Shown piece after piece: positions 43,910-54,047 of a DNA stretch of 64,000 nucleotides (the first letter of the stretch is position 1; each line of letters begins with the position of its first letter). The notes beneath the pieces are model-generated. The model had not been told where the DNA came from. It did not search any database and saw nothing but the letters and a program-made list of their open reading frames with translations. The position numbers were made by a program, and so were the translations under genes. The stretch comes from Tissierellia bacterium (lineage in GTDB: Bacteria; Bacillota; Clostridia; Tissierellales; Tepidimicrobiaceae), in contig JAAYHX010000015.1 of NCBI GenBank assembly GCA_012735215.1, positions 49,950 through 113,949 on the forward strand. The letters are read 5' to 3'.

Positions 43910-45150
43910 TAGGGGCTTGTATAATAGTCCATATTTGTTAGAGGCTTTCTTGTATTTAGACCTAGGAAGAAAAGATCTGTTGACTTTTTATCAAAACTAA
44001 TTATTCTATCTATGTTAGGGTTTTTTAGATTATGATGGTCAGAAAATTTTATTATTATTGGTATGTCTGTTTTTTTCTTAATTTTATTTATCAGGTAAAA
44101 ACCCTTTTTGTTTGAACCTAATACCCTAATGTAAGCAGGATGGTGTAAGTATAGGTCTATGAAATTTTCCTTGTATAGATTCATCATAAGATGAACTAAA
44201 ATCCTCTGAATCCTACTTCTTGGATATCTTTTTGTCACGATAGAACTTACAAAACTTTCTATGTCGTTAAATTCACCACTTTTTTCAACAATTCTATTAT
44301 CTAGCCCTGCTTCCACATCCATTATCCTAGAAAGTTTTTCATTGCCTTCTATCCTTAATAAATAATGAATGATTTGGTTATAATTATCTAAGGAATTGAA
44401 AAAATGGTACTGATTTATATAGCTTTCTAGATTATCATAAGTTTCTTGGGGTAAATAATCCTTTACTGATGAAAGCTCATTTTCTTCTAATATTTTTTTC
44501 CTTATGGCAGTTGCGCTAGCTATTTTGTTATTTAATTCAACATCATTGTATTGGCTGCCAAATCTTTTAATGGTAACTGGTTTAATATTGCTATTTAATT
44601 TTTTTAGAGCTTTCAGGTATTCGATTGCTAATATGTTATTTGGAGATTTAATGATTTTATTTATATCCAAGTTATAATGATTTTTATTGTATTTTGTAAA
44701 ATATTCTTCTAAAGCCCTACTTCTAGCGACAGGAAACGACTCACCCCTTTGAAGGTGCTTTTTTAATAATTGATTATAAATAGGTGGTTCTTCTACTAAT
44801 ATATGAGCAATTGGATACAGATCTTTTAATTCACCTATTTCACTGCCAAAGGATACATAATCTACAATCTTTAAGCTATTAAGTAGAGAAATGCCCCCAT
44901 AAGCGAATAATTCAGCAGATTGGACTGAAAAAATAAAGGGAAGCTCTATTACTAAGTCTATACCATTATCTATAGCCATTCTTGCTTTTGTCCATTTATC
45001 TATAAGGGAGGGTTCACCCCTTTGGACAAAAGAACCACTTATAACAGCAATAGAGTACCTACTATTTGTAATTTTTTTGGATAATTTTAAGTGATATTTA
45101 TGTCCCAAGTGAAATGGATTATATTCAGCTATAATACCAATTGTACTCAA
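43897..45150 (-). CDS. tmcAL: tRNA(Met) cytidine acetate ligase TmcAL
   Basis: TmcAL uses acetate and ATP to form N4-acetylcytidine at the wobble position of elongator tRNA-Met. The nucleotidyltransferase motif GIIAEYNPFHLGHKYHL contains the HxGH sequence, followed by ISGSFVQRGEPSLIDKW and FAYGGISLLN. TTG 45150 is chosen because GGAGGTAG lies just upstream; a longer frame would add a non-family N-terminus. The 417 residues match the family. It is divergent from ackA, whose reaction also handles acetate. Confidence 0.95.
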   Translation of the reverse strand: MSTIGIIAEYNPFHLGHKYHLKLSKKITNSRYSIAVISGSFVQRGEPSLIDKWTKARMAIDNGIDLVIELPFIFSVQSAELFAYGGISLLNSLKIVDYVSFGSEIGELKDLYPIAHILVEEPPIYNQLLKKHLQRGESFPVARSRALEEYFTKYNKNHYNLDINKIIKSPNNILAIEYLKALKKLNSNIKPVTIKRFGSQYNDVELNNKIASATAIRKKILEENELSSVKDYLPQETYDNLESYINQYHFFNSLDNYNQIIHYLLRIEGNEKLSRIMDVEAGLDNRIVEKSGEFNDIESFVSSIVTKRYPRSRIQRILVHLMMNLYKENFIDLYLHHPAYIRVLGSNKKGFYLINKIKKKTDIPIIIKFSDHHNLKNPNIDRIISFDKKSTDLFFLGLNTRKPLTNMDYYTSPYMKK

Positions 45151-45271
45151 TTTACTACCTCCATTGTTATGATTAGTATAATTATAACACAATGAAAGTT
45201 ATAATTGATTTTTTTCACTTATTATAATAATATTATCATTAATAAAAGAATATTAGAGGAGGAATTAGTAA

Positions 45272-46468
45272 ATGAACGTCTTAGTAATTAATTGTGGTAG
45301 TTCTTCATTGAAATATCAGTTGATAGACATGAAAAACGAAGAGGTACTTGCAAAAGGTTTGGTAGAAAGAATAGGTATAGAGGGTTCAAGAATCAAACAT
45401 ACTGCTACTGGTAAAGACCAAGTAATTATTGAAGATACTATCCAAGACCATAGAAGAGGTTTGGAGTTAGTATTAAATGCACTTGTTGATAAAGAATATG
45501 GAGTTATAGACTCTTTAGAAGATATTGAAGCTGTTGGACATAGGGTTGTTCATGGGGGAGAAGAATTTTCTGATTCCGTTATTATAGATGATAAGGTTAT
45601 GGAGGCAATAGAAGCTTGTGTTGAATTGGCTCCACTTCATAATCCACCCAACATTATTGGTATAGAAGCTTGTAAAGAGCTTATGCCCAATGTTCCAATG
45701 GTGGCAGTGTTTGATACAGCTTTCCATCAAACTATACCAGCAGAAAACTATATATATCCATTGCCCTATGAATATTATGAAAAATATGGTATAAGGAAAT
45801 ACGGGTTCCATGGCACATCCCACAAGTATGTTACATTGAAAGCTGCAGAAATGTTAGGAAAGTCAGTAGAAGAATTAAATATAATAACATGTCATTTAGG
45901 AAATGGATCAAGTGTTTGCGCAATAAAAGGTGGCAAATCTGTTGATACAAGTATGGGCTTTACACCCTTGGAAGGACTTGCTATGGGTACAAGGTGTGGA
46001 GATATAGACCCAGCTATTATTCCATTTATAATGGAAAAGGAAAACTTATCATTTCAAGAAGTAAACAATTTACTAAATAAGAAGTCAGGTGTATTAGGAA
46101 TTTCAGGATTAAGTAGTGACTTCAGGGACCTTGAAGATGCTGCTACCAATGGAGATGAAAGAGCTGAACTTGCATTAAAAGTATTCTGTAATAGAGTAAA
46201 AGAGTATATAGGTGCTTATTCGGCAGTTTTATGTAATGTGGATGCTTTGGTCTTTACTGCAGGAATTGGTGAGAATTCCAGCACTATTAGAGAAAAGATA
46301 TGTGAAGGGCTTGAGTGTATCAATATAAGGCTTGATATTGAGTTAAACAAGGTTAGAGGAAAAGAAGCTATAGTATCTTCAGAAGACTCACAGGTAAAGG
46401 TATTGGTTATTCCTACTAACGAAGAGTTGATGATTGCTAGGGATACTGTTAATTTGGTCAGAAAATAA
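45272..46468 (+). CDS. ackA: Acetate kinase
   Basis: AckA interconverts acetyl phosphate and acetate, giving ATP in fermentation. Family signatures [25 protein letters not shown], the catalytic region [12 protein letters not shown] and [11 protein letters not shown] are complete in 398 residues. AGAGGAGG precedes the ATG. No pta gene lies beside it in this window, unlike in many Clostridia. Confidence 0.98.
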   Translation: MNVLVINCGSSSLKYQLIDMKNEEVLAKGLVERIGIEGSRIKHTATGKDQVIIEDTIQDHRRGLELVLNALVDKEYGVIDSLEDIEAVGHRVVHGGEEFSDSVIIDDKVMEAIEACVELAPLHNPPNIIGIEACKELMPNVPMVAVFDTAFHQTIPAENYIYPLPYEYYEKYGIRKYGFHGTSHKYVTLKAAEMLGKSVEELNIITCHLGNGSSVCAIKGGKSVDTSMGFTPLEGLAMGTRCGDIDPAIIPFIMEKENLSFQEVNNLLNKKSGVLGISGLSSDFRDLEDAATNGDERAELALKVFCNRVKEYIGAYSAVLCNVDALVFTAGIGENSSTIREKICEGLECINIRLDIELNKVRGKEAIVSSEDSQVKVLVIPTNEELMIARDTVNLVRK

Positions 46469-46474
46469 TATTTC

Positions 46475-46503
46475 TTGACAAATGCCTTTCACCTTTATAT
46501 AAT
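46475..46503 (+). promoter_or_regulatory. Consensus sigma-A promoter of yceD-rpmF
   Basis: TTGACA (46475-46480) and TATAAT (46498-46503) are exactly 17 bases apart, a perfect consensus and the best promoter in the window. Transcription would start near 46510, about 22 bases before the yceD ATG. Confidence 0.88.
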
Positions 46504-46531
46504 AATGTTTGTTAGCTCAAGAGGTGAAAAA

Positions 46532-47044
46532 ATGAAAATAAACATATCAGATCTAAGAGATAAAGATGTTGATAGCATTACCTTTGAAGGTGAAATTAAT
46601 GAAGGCCTGTTAGATATAAATGGAAGGGAAATCTACTTTGTTGAGCCAATAAAGTATGATGGAGCCATATATAAGGCAGGCAGTGATAAAATTGTACATG
46701 TTAATATAAAATATACTTATAAAGAGATATGCGGTAGATGTTTAGATCCCTTTATAAAAAGTGATACAACAGTTTTGTCTGGCCAATTGACTAAACATCA
46801 TGATGATATGGAAGAAGATGAAACTGGAGATGTAATCTATTATGAAGAGGATGAAGTAAACTTGACAGATGATATAGTAAATACAATAGTTTTATCACTA
46901 CCAATGAAGCCTCTTTGCAGTGAAGAATGTAAGGGTATCTGCCCTAGTTGTGGCGAAAACTTAAATAGAAAAAAATGTGATTGTGTGGTAGAGGATGTAG
47001 ATCCAAGATTGGCTATATTAAAAGATCTTATAAATGACAATTAA
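46532..47044 (+). CDS. yceD: YceD/DUF177 family protein
   Basis: YceD proteins are always encoded next to rpmF and are linked to 23S rRNA maturation. The 170 residues contain the family motif EICGRCLDPF near residue 70 and a C-terminal cysteine cluster (CSEECKGICPSCG; CDC) likely to bind zinc. ATG 46532 is chosen because AGAGGTG lies upstream; earlier in-frame codons fall within the promoter. rpmF follows after 13 bases. Confidence 0.93.
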   Translation: MKINISDLRDKDVDSITFEGEINEGLLDINGREIYFVEPIKYDGAIYKAGSDKIVHVNIKYTYKEICGRCLDPFIKSDTTVLSGQLTKHHDDMEEDETGDVIYYEEDEVNLTDDIVNTIVLSLPMKPLCSEECKGICPSCGENLNRKKCDCVVEDVDPRLAILKDLINDN

Positions 47045-47057
47045 GGAGGTGTTATAG

Positions 47058-47237
47058 ATGGCAGTACCAAAACGAAAAACTTCTAAAGCTAGAAGAGATA
47101 AAAGAAGAGCATCATCATATAGATTGGCAAAGCCAACACTAACAGAATGTCCCCAATGTCATGAACCAAAGTTACCTCATAGAGTGTGCAGAGCTTGTGG
47201 ATACTATAAAGATAGGGAAGTGTTAGATGTAGAATAA
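47058..47237 (+). CDS. rpmF: 50S ribosomal protein L32
   Basis: L32 is a small protein of the large ribosomal subunit. The 59 residues begin [19 protein letters not shown], the family hallmark, and carry a zinc ribbon with CPQC and CRAC. AAGGAGGTG precedes the ATG by 9 bases. It follows yceD in the near-universal pair and ends in a strong terminator. Confidence 0.97.
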   Translation: MAVPKRKTSKARRDKRRASSYRLAKPTLTECPQCHEPKLPHRVCRACGYYKDREVLDVE

Positions 47238-47263
47238 AGATAGTGAATTCAGTCACTATCTTT
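47236..47263 (+). terminator. Terminator of yceD-rpmF
   Basis: A perfect 11-bp stem (47236-47246 and 47253-47263) with a 6-base loop runs into a stretch of T. It overlaps the rpmF stop codon. Confidence 0.93.
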
Positions 47264-47348
47264 TTTTCTATAAATATTGCAATTTTAACATTTCTATAAT
47301 ATATTTATAACTGTAACAATTTATAAGGATATTTGGGAGAGGATAGCT

Positions 47349-48347
47349 ATGAAAATAATTGTAGACGGTATGGGAGGAGATAAAGGCTACAAAGAAGTAG
47401 TGGCAGGCAGTGTAGAAGCTATTAAAGAGCTAGATGTGAATATACTTATAGTTGGACAAGAGGCAATAATAAAAAATGAATTGAGTAAATATGAGTATCC
47501 TAAAGATAAAATTGAAGTTCTCAATGCTGAAGAGGTTATTACCAATGATGAAGAGCCAGCTATGGCTATTAGAAGAAAAAAGAATTCATCAATAGTTATT
47601 GGATTGAAGGCCCTTTCAGATAATTTAGGAGATGGTTTTGTATCTGCTGGAAGTACAGGGGCTTTGTTGGCAGGTGGACTATTTATTGTTAAAAGAATAA
47701 AGAGTATTGAAAGGGCAGCTATTGCAACTGTATACCCAACTGTAAAAGGCATATCATTGCTTGTTGATGCTGGAGCAAATGTGGATTGTAAACCGGAATA
47801 CCTACAACAATTTGCAATAATGGGATCTATTTATTGTGAAAAGATATTAGGCATAGAATCACCTAGGGTAGGATTGGTTAATGTGGGAACTGAGGAAGGG
47901 AAAGGCAATTCTTTGGTAAAAGAAGCCTATGATCTATTGAAAAAGTCTGATTTGAATTATATTGGCAACATTGAAGCTAGAGATATACCTAATGGTATCG
48001 CTGATGTAATTGTTAGTGATGGGTTTGTAGGTAATGTGGTACTAAAGCTGACAGAAGGTATGGCCCTATCTATATTTACAAAACTTAAGGAAGAAATATA
48101 CAAATCCCAGATATCTAAGATAGGAGCTTTATTGTTAAAACCTCAGTTAAAGTCTTTTGTCAAGTTGATGGATTATAGAGAATATGGAGGAGCGCCATTA
48201 CTAGGATTAAAAAAACCAGTAGTGAAGGCCCACGGTAGCTCAGACTCCTTAGCCATAAAAAATGCTATAAAACAGGTAGTAAATTTTGTTGATAAAAATG
48301 TAATAAATATGATTGAAGAAGATATAAATAAAAATACTAGTATATAA
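47349..48347 (+). CDS. plsX: Phosphate acyltransferase PlsX
   Basis: PlsX makes acyl phosphate from acyl-ACP, the first committed step of phospholipid synthesis, and works with PlsY. The N-terminus [18 protein letters not shown] and the stretches [29 protein letters not shown] and [18 protein letters not shown] are the family motifs. It is 332 residues. acpP follows after 17 bases. The regulator fapR and the genes fabD and fabG, often found around plsX, are absent here. Confidence 0.97.
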   Translation: MKIIVDGMGGDKGYKEVVAGSVEAIKELDVNILIVGQEAIIKNELSKYEYPKDKIEVLNAEEVITNDEEPAMAIRRKKNSSIVIGLKALSDNLGDGFVSAGSTGALLAGGLFIVKRIKSIERAAIATVYPTVKGISLLVDAGANVDCKPEYLQQFAIMGSIYCEKILGIESPRVGLVNVGTEEGKGNSLVKEAYDLLKKSDLNYIGNIEARDIPNGIADVIVSDGFVGNVVLKLTEGMALSIFTKLKEEIYKSQISKIGALLLKPQLKSFVKLMDYREYGGAPLLGLKKPVVKAHGSSDSLAIKNAIKQVVNFVDKNVINMIEEDINKNTSI

Positions 48348-48364
48348 ATGGAGGTGCACTATTT

Positions 48365-48598
48365 ATGGTACTTGAAAGACTAAAAACTATGATTTCTGAT
48401 CAATTTGGAATTGATGAAGATGATATTGATATGGATACTTCATTTAAAGACGATTTAAATGCTGATTCTCTAGACTTAGTTGAGCTAATTATGGCTATAG
48501 AAGATGAGTTTGATCTACAAGTAGCTGATGAAGAGGTAGAGAATATCCAGACTGTGGGAGATGCAGTTAATTATATTAGTGAGCTAATTAATGAATAA
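48365..48598 (+). CDS. acpP: Acyl carrier protein
   Basis: ACP carries growing acyl chains on a phosphopantetheine arm. The attachment serine is in [20 protein letters not shown], and the acidic 77-residue helical protein is typical. GGAGGTG precedes the ATG. It lies between plsX and rnc, in the classic plsX-acpP-rnc-smc arrangement. Confidence 0.97.
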   Translation: MVLERLKTMISDQFGIDEDDIDMDTSFKDDLNADSLDLVELIMAIEDEFDLQVADEEVENIQTVGDAVNYISELINE

Positions 48599-48639
48599 TC
48601 TTTCCTATGTACAGTTAGCTTTTATTTGGAGGTAATAAT

Positions 48640-49362
48640 GTGAATATATCCAATAAAAGATTGGAAAAGTTGATGGAATTACAAAAGACTATAGGCTATA
48701 AGTTTAATGATCAATTATTGTTAAACACTTCCTTGTGCCATAGCTCTTATGCCAATGAAAATAAGAGGCGAGGTATAATAAGTAATGAAAGATTAGAATT
48801 CTTAGGAGATGTGGTTATAAGTTTAGTAGTTAGTGACTATCTTTATAACAACTTTTCTAAGTACCCTGAAGGACATCTTACAAAGATAAGAGCCTCTATT
48901 GTTTGTGAATCATCTTTAGCTTTTGCAGCTAGAAAGATAAATTTGGGAGACTACCTGTTGTTAGGTAAGGGAGAAGAGATTACAGGTGGAAGAAATAGAG
49001 ATTCAGTACTTTCTGATGCCTTTGAAGCCTTTACGGCAGCCATTTTTCTGGATGCAGATTATGTAACTGTAAAAGAGCTGTTAATAAGCAACTTCGAAAA
49101 GGACATAATCCATGCCATAGCTAAGGGAGATCTATTTGTAGACTACAAAACAGAACTACAGAAATTGTTGCAAAGATTTTATAAGGCAAAAGTTGAGTAT
49201 AAGGTAGTTAAGGAAGAAGGCCCTGATCATGATAAAAAATTCTATATGGATGTAGTTTTAGATAATAAAGTAATTGGGCAAGGGTCTGGGAAAAATAAAA
49301 AAGAAGCGGAGCAAAACGCAGCAAAAAACGCATTAATGAGAATAGGTGAAGAGAATGAGTAA
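48640..49362 (+). CDS. rnc: Ribonuclease III
   Basis: RNase III cuts double-stranded RNA, including the rRNA precursor. The catalytic signature is NERLEFLGDVVISLVVSDYL, with a second acidic pair in DAFEAF; the dsRNA-binding domain starts near residue 167 (DYKTELQKLLQRF) and ends with NKKEAEQNAAKNAL. It has 240 residues and starts with GTG 48640, 6 bases after GGAGGT. Its end overlaps the following radical SAM gene. Confidence 0.97.
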   Translation: MNISNKRLEKLMELQKTIGYKFNDQLLLNTSLCHSSYANENKRRGIISNERLEFLGDVVISLVVSDYLYNNFSKYPEGHLTKIRASIVCESSLAFAARKINLGDYLLLGKGEEITGGRNRDSVLSDAFEAFTAAIFLDADYVTVKELLISNFEKDIIHAIAKGDLFVDYKTELQKLLQRFYKAKVEYKVVKEEGPDHDKKFYMDVVLDNKVIGQGSGKNKKEAEQNAAKNALMRIGEENE

Positions 49363-50437
49363 AGATTACTATATAATACCAATATTTGTTCCCCATTTTG
49401 GCTGTCCTCATGATTGTGTTTTTTGCAATCAAAGGAGAATAACAGGACTTTCTACCGATGTTACTCAAGATTATGTAAAAAAGACCATTGAGGAACACTT
49501 GGCTACTTTTCCTAAAAGAGATATAGTAGTAGAGGTTGCCTTTTATGGTGGAAGCTTTACAGGAATACCAAAGGAAATCCAAAGGGAACTATTAAGTATA
49601 CCTCTTGAATTCAAAAACCAAGGTAGGATTAAGGCAATAAGACTGTCCACTAGGCCAGATTATATAGATGATGATATATTAAATTTACTAAAGGAATATG
49701 ATGTGGATACAATTGAGTTAGGCGTGCAATCACTATGTGATGATGTGCTTTATGAGAGTGGAAGAGGCCATAATAGTAAACAAGTTTACATGGCCTCTAA
49801 ACTGATTAAAGAGCATGGTTTTAATCTAGGATTACAGATGATGATTGGATTAGTGGGAGATAGCAGAGAAAAATCTATCTTTACTGGGAAAGAGTTCATA
49901 AAGCTAAGACCATATTGCGTAAGAATATATCCTACATTAATTATTAAAGATACCTACCTAGAAAAGCTGTATCACCAAGAAAAATACAAGCCCTTAACTT
50001 TAGAAGAGGCAATTGACATATCAACTGACTTAATTATGCTTTTCGAATACAATGATATTAATGTTATAAGAGTTGGATTGCAGCCTACTGAAAATATCAA
50101 TTTTGGCAAAGATGTCATAGCAGGTCCTTTCCATCCTTCCTTTAGACAATTGGTTGAATCAAATAAATATAAAATACTTTTAAAGGACTACTTAGATAAG
50201 TTAAAACTTGATTATGATGGCAAGGACTTGACAATATATGTCCATCAAAAAAACATATCGAACTTAGTAGGACAAAAATCCTCTAATATGAAGTATTTTA
50301 AAGATAGGTATAATTTCAAAAATATAAGGGTTTATAAGAAGGATTTACCCAAGGATATTGTAGAATTAAACATAAGTAATACAACGCTAAAGCTTGATAT
50401 GAAGTATTTAACTGGCCAATACGTTAAAGGAATTTAA
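49355..50437 (+). CDS. Radical SAM protein, Elp3-like (360 aa)
   Basis: The N-terminus has a CxxxCxxC iron-sulfur motif in FGCPHDCVFCNQRRI, followed by EVAFYGGSFTGIP and IRLSTRPDYID, which resemble the radical SAM half of Elp3. The acetyltransferase half of Elp3 is missing, so it cannot carry out the full tRNA reaction alone. C-terminal residues (about 260-360) are a separate small domain. Genes of this type lie between rnc and smc in Clostridia. Its start overlaps the rnc stop by 8 bases. The substrate is unknown. Confidence 0.88.
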   Translation: MSKDYYIIPIFVPHFGCPHDCVFCNQRRITGLSTDVTQDYVKKTIEEHLATFPKRDIVVEVAFYGGSFTGIPKEIQRELLSIPLEFKNQGRIKAIRLSTRPDYIDDDILNLLKEYDVDTIELGVQSLCDDVLYESGRGHNSKQVYMASKLIKEHGFNLGLQMMIGLVGDSREKSIFTGKEFIKLRPYCVRIYPTLIIKDTYLEKLYHQEKYKPLTLEEAIDISTDLIMLFEYNDINVIRVGLQPTENINFGKDVIAGPFHPSFRQLVESNKYKILLKDYLDKLKLDYDGKDLTIYVHQKNISNLVGQKSSNMKYFKDRYNFKNIRVYKKDLPKDIVELNISNTTLKLDMKYLTGQYVKGI

Positions 50438-50459
50438 AGCAATTAAAAGGGTGATTAAT

Positions 50460-53400
50460 TTGCATCTGAAAAAAATTTGTATACAGGGATTTAAGTCCTT
50501 TGCAGATAGAACAGAAATCGAATTTAAGGAAGGTATTACAGCTGTAGTTGGACCCAATGGCAGCGGCAAAAGTAATGTTTCTGATGCCATTAGATGGGTA
50601 TTGGGAGAGCAGAGTGTAAAGGTATTACGGGGCAACAAAATGGAAGATGTTATATTTTCGGGAACTGAAAGCAGAAAAGCTTTAGGCTATGCTGAAGTTA
50701 CTATGGTATTTGATAATAAAGATGGTACTATACCTCTTGATTATCAAGAAGTAGCTATAACTAGGAGGATATTCCGTTCTGGTGAAAGTGAGTACTATAT
50801 AAATAAGAATTCCTGCAGGCTAAAAGATGTTAGAGAATTATTTATGGACACAGGTATAGGTAAAGATGGTTATTCAATTATTGGACAAGGTAGAATTGAT
50901 GAAATATTAAGCACCAGACCAGAGGATAGAAGAAACATATTTGAAGAGGCAGCAGGAATCATAAAGTACAAATCGAAGAAAACTGAGTCAGAAAAGAAAC
51001 TAGATAATACGAACAACAATCTGGTCAGAATAAAAGATATTATTTTTGAGTTAGAAAATCAGCATGATAATTTAAAAGAACAATCAAATAAGGCAACAAT
51101 TTTTCTTAACTTGTCTAAAAGGGTCAAAGAAATAGAGGTAAATTTAATAATAAGAGAAATCGAGAGTTTAAATGAAGAAATAATCAGCATTAGAAATGAG
51201 AAGGATAAGGTTGAAAAAGAGTTAAGTCTTCTCTTAAATGAGAAAAAAAAGTTAGAAGATGAACTAAATATCTTTAAGGAAAGCATTAAGGAAAAGAATG
51301 AAAACTATGAAGGGGTTAAAATACAAAAAGATGAAATAGTTGATTGTATAAATGATAATAAAAATCAGCTGACTTTATTAGAAGAAAAGGTAAGATTTTA
51401 CAAAAAGGATATTGAAAGGCTTAACCAAGAGTTAGTTAATCTAAACGGCAAGCTAGGAGACTTTAATAATCAGAAAGAATTGCTATCACAGTTAAGTGCA
51501 ACAAGTGAAGAGGAGTTGAATGTAAATAGAAAAGATTTTATAGAGAGAAATGCTGAAGTAGAGAAATTAAATGAAAAGGTTAAATCCAATGAAAGGCAGA
51601 TCCAAGAAGGTAAGGATAAGATTGTTGAGTTATATAATTTAGCTGCAGAAAAAAAGAGTAAGCTTAATGGAATCATAAATTTTAAGGAAAATATTTTAAA
51701 GAGAATAGATCATATTCAAAGAGAAATAAATTTACTTGTAGAAAAAAGTGAAGAAAATCAAAACTTACTTATACAATTGGAGAAGGAGGAAGTAGAAAAG
51801 AATCAACAGATTATTGAATCAAATAAATATTTGACCAACTTGAAACTAGAGGAAGAAACATTAAATAAAGAGATTGAAAAGGTAAATGAATCAATAAATC
51901 AAAACAAAATCGACCTTCAGAGCAATATAGCAAACTATAATATGCTAAAGAATTTGGAAGATGGCTATGATGGTTACTATAAAGGCGTCAAAAATCTCAT
52001 GTTAGCATATAAAAAAGAAAAAAAGCTAAAGGATCGTTTAATGGGAATTGTAGCAGAGCTGATTAGAGTAGAAGAAAAACATGAAAAAGCAATTGAAGTA
52101 GCCTTAGGAAGTAGCTTACAAAATATAGTAACCAAGGATGAAAATGATGCAAAATATATTATAAACTATTTAAGGGAGAAAAAACTTGGAAGGGTAACCT
52201 TTTTGCCTATTACCAATATAAAGGGAAAACCAATTTACATAAATAGCGAGGATAGAAAATCTTACAACATTATTGGCCTAGGCTCAGAACTAGTACATTT
52301 TGATGACAGATACAGAAATATAGTGGAATATCTATTGGGAAGAACTATAGTAGTAGGTAATCTTGATAATGCTACTGAGGTTGCAAAGAAATATAATTAT
52401 TCCTATAAAGTCGTTACCTTAGAAGGAGACATAATAAATCCTGGAGGATCTATGACTGGAGGTAGTTTGCCTAATGTCAACAACTTACTAAACAGAAAGT
52501 ACAGAATTGAAAAGGTTAAGGAAGAAATAAGCAAACTTCTTAAGAGGCAAGAGAGCCTAGAGCAGGATAAAACAGAGTTAAAGTCCAGACTAGAGGAATA
52601 CTTGAGTAAAATTCAAGAACAGGAAAAAAGGTTGCAAACTATAAATATAGATTTGGTGAGAATTGAAAATGAAAAGAATAGATTAATTTTAGATATAAAT
52701 AGATATAATGAGTCTAAAGATAAGTATAATAATGAGATAGTTCAATTAACTCTAGAAATGGAATCATTAGACCAGGATGAAAGTACTTTAAAGAAAAATA
52801 TTGAATCCATAAACGGTGAAATAGAATCTTTAAGAGAAGATATTGAAAATCTTGTGAAAAAACAAGAAGAAGATAAAAAAATCTTACAAGATGTGCTAGA
52901 TACAGTTACTGATTATAAAATACAGATAAATTTAATGGAAAACAAAATAATAGATAGTAAGGAAAAACTAGCTTCAGTAGAAAAAGAAATTAAGCATACT
53001 ATTAAGGATATACTTAATAAGAAAAATGAGATAAGTAATTTAGAAGCAAGTATTAAAAGCACATCTTCTGATATGCTTCAAATTGAAGCCCTATTAGATG
53101 AATTACAAATTAAAAAATCCCAGGTGGATAAGGAACTAGATCAACTAAAGAAAGATAAAGATCAGTTAATGAGTGATTTTTATCTTGTACAGGACAAATT
53201 AAAAGATATTAATGAAAAAATTAACACCTTAGAGAAACAAAAAAGCAAATGGAGTATAAAGGAAACAAGGTGCAATATGAAACTAGATAGCGCATATGGT
53301 AAATTACAAGATGACTACCAATTGGATTATGAGGGAGCAAAAAGATTTTGGATCAATATAGAAAACCTAGATGATGTTAAAAAAGAACTTTCCATGCTCA

Positions 53401-54035
53401 AGAACAAAATAAAAGAACTTGGACATGTAAACATTAATTCTATTGACGAGTATAAGGCGATCAAAGAGAGACTAGAATTTATGACTAAACAACACGATGA
53501 CCTATTGATGGCAAAGAAAGACTTGGAACAAGTCATTGTAGATATGGAAGAAAAGATGAAAAAGCAGTTTGAAATTAGCTTCAATGCTATTAATAAAGAG
53601 TTTAATCAAGTGTTTTCTAACCTATTTAATGGAGGAAAGGCAAGCTTGGAGTTGGAAGATAAAAATGATATTTTAAATAGTGGTATAGAAATAAAGGCCC
53701 AGCCTCCTGGCAAAAAACTACAGACCTTGAACCTATTGTCCGGAGGAGAAAAGTCTTTGACTGCTGTGGCACTTTTATTTTCTATAATGAATATAAAACC
53801 AGCACCATTTTGTGTTTTAGATGAGATAGATGCAGCTTTAGATGATGCAAATATAAATAAATATGCAGACTACTTAAAAAGCTTATCAAAAGATACTCAA
53901 TTTATTGTAATAACTCATAGAAAGGGCACTATGGAAATAGCTGATGTTTTGTATGGAATTACTATGGAAGAGGAAGGAGTCAGCAAGGTCATATCTGTAA
54001 AACTTACAGATAAAGTTAATGAAAAGGCCAGTTAA
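50460..54035 (+). CDS. smc: Chromosome segregation ATPase SMC
   Basis: SMC forms ring-shaped complexes with ScpA and ScpB that compact and separate chromosomes. The N-terminal ATPase half has the start HLKKICIQGFKSFADRTE and Walker A GPNGSGKSNV; a coiled coil leads to the hinge (about residues 515-640, with IINPGGSMTGGS), then the second coiled coil and the C-terminal half with LSGGEKSLTAVALLF and VLDEIDAALDD. The 1191 residues are typical. TTG 50460 is chosen as start: GGGTGATT lies just upstream and the N-terminus fits. Confidence 0.97.
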   Translation: MHLKKICIQGFKSFADRTEIEFKEGITAVVGPNGSGKSNVSDAIRWVLGEQSVKVLRGNKMEDVIFSGTESRKALGYAEVTMVFDNKDGTIPLDYQEVAITRRIFRSGESEYYINKNSCRLKDVRELFMDTGIGKDGYSIIGQGRIDEILSTRPEDRRNIFEEAAGIIKYKSKKTESEKKLDNTNNNLVRIKDIIFELENQHDNLKEQSNKATIFLNLSKRVKEIEVNLIIREIESLNEEIISIRNEKDKVEKELSLLLNEKKKLEDELNIFKESIKEKNENYEGVKIQKDEIVDCINDNKNQLTLLEEKVRFYKKDIERLNQELVNLNGKLGDFNNQKELLSQLSATSEEELNVNRKDFIERNAEVEKLNEKVKSNERQIQEGKDKIVELYNLAAEKKSKLNGIINFKENILKRIDHIQREINLLVEKSEENQNLLIQLEKEEVEKNQQIIESNKYLTNLKLEEETLNKEIEKVNESINQNKIDLQSNIANYNMLKNLEDGYDGYYKGVKNLMLAYKKEKKLKDRLMGIVAELIRVEEKHEKAIEVALGSSLQNIVTKDENDAKYIINYLREKKLGRVTFLPITNIKGKPIYINSEDRKSYNIIGLGSELVHFDDRYRNIVEYLLGRTIVVGNLDNATEVAKKYNYSYKVVTLEGDIINPGGSMTGGSLPNVNNLLNRKYRIEKVKEEISKLLKRQESLEQDKTELKSRLEEYLSKIQEQEKRLQTINIDLVRIENEKNRLILDINRYNESKDKYNNEIVQLTLEMESLDQDESTLKKNIESINGEIESLREDIENLVKKQEEDKKILQDVLDTVTDYKIQINLMENKIIDSKEKLASVEKEIKHTIKDILNKKNEISNLEASIKSTSSDMLQIEALLDELQIKKSQVDKELDQLKKDKDQLMSDFYLVQDKLKDINEKINTLEKQKSKWSIKETRCNMKLDSAYGKLQDDYQLDYEGAKRFWINIENLDDVKKELSMLKNKIKELGHVNINSIDEYKAIKERLEFMTKQHDDLLMAKKDLEQVIVDMEEKMKKQFEISFNAINKEFNQVFSNLFNGGKASLELEDKNDILNSGIEIKAQPPGKKLQTLNLLSGGEKSLTAVALLFSIMNIKPAPFCVLDEIDAALDDANINKYADYLKSLSKDTQFIVITHRKGTMEIADVLYGITMEEEGVSKVISVKLTDKVNEKAS

Positions 54036-54047
54036 GGAGGAAGGATA

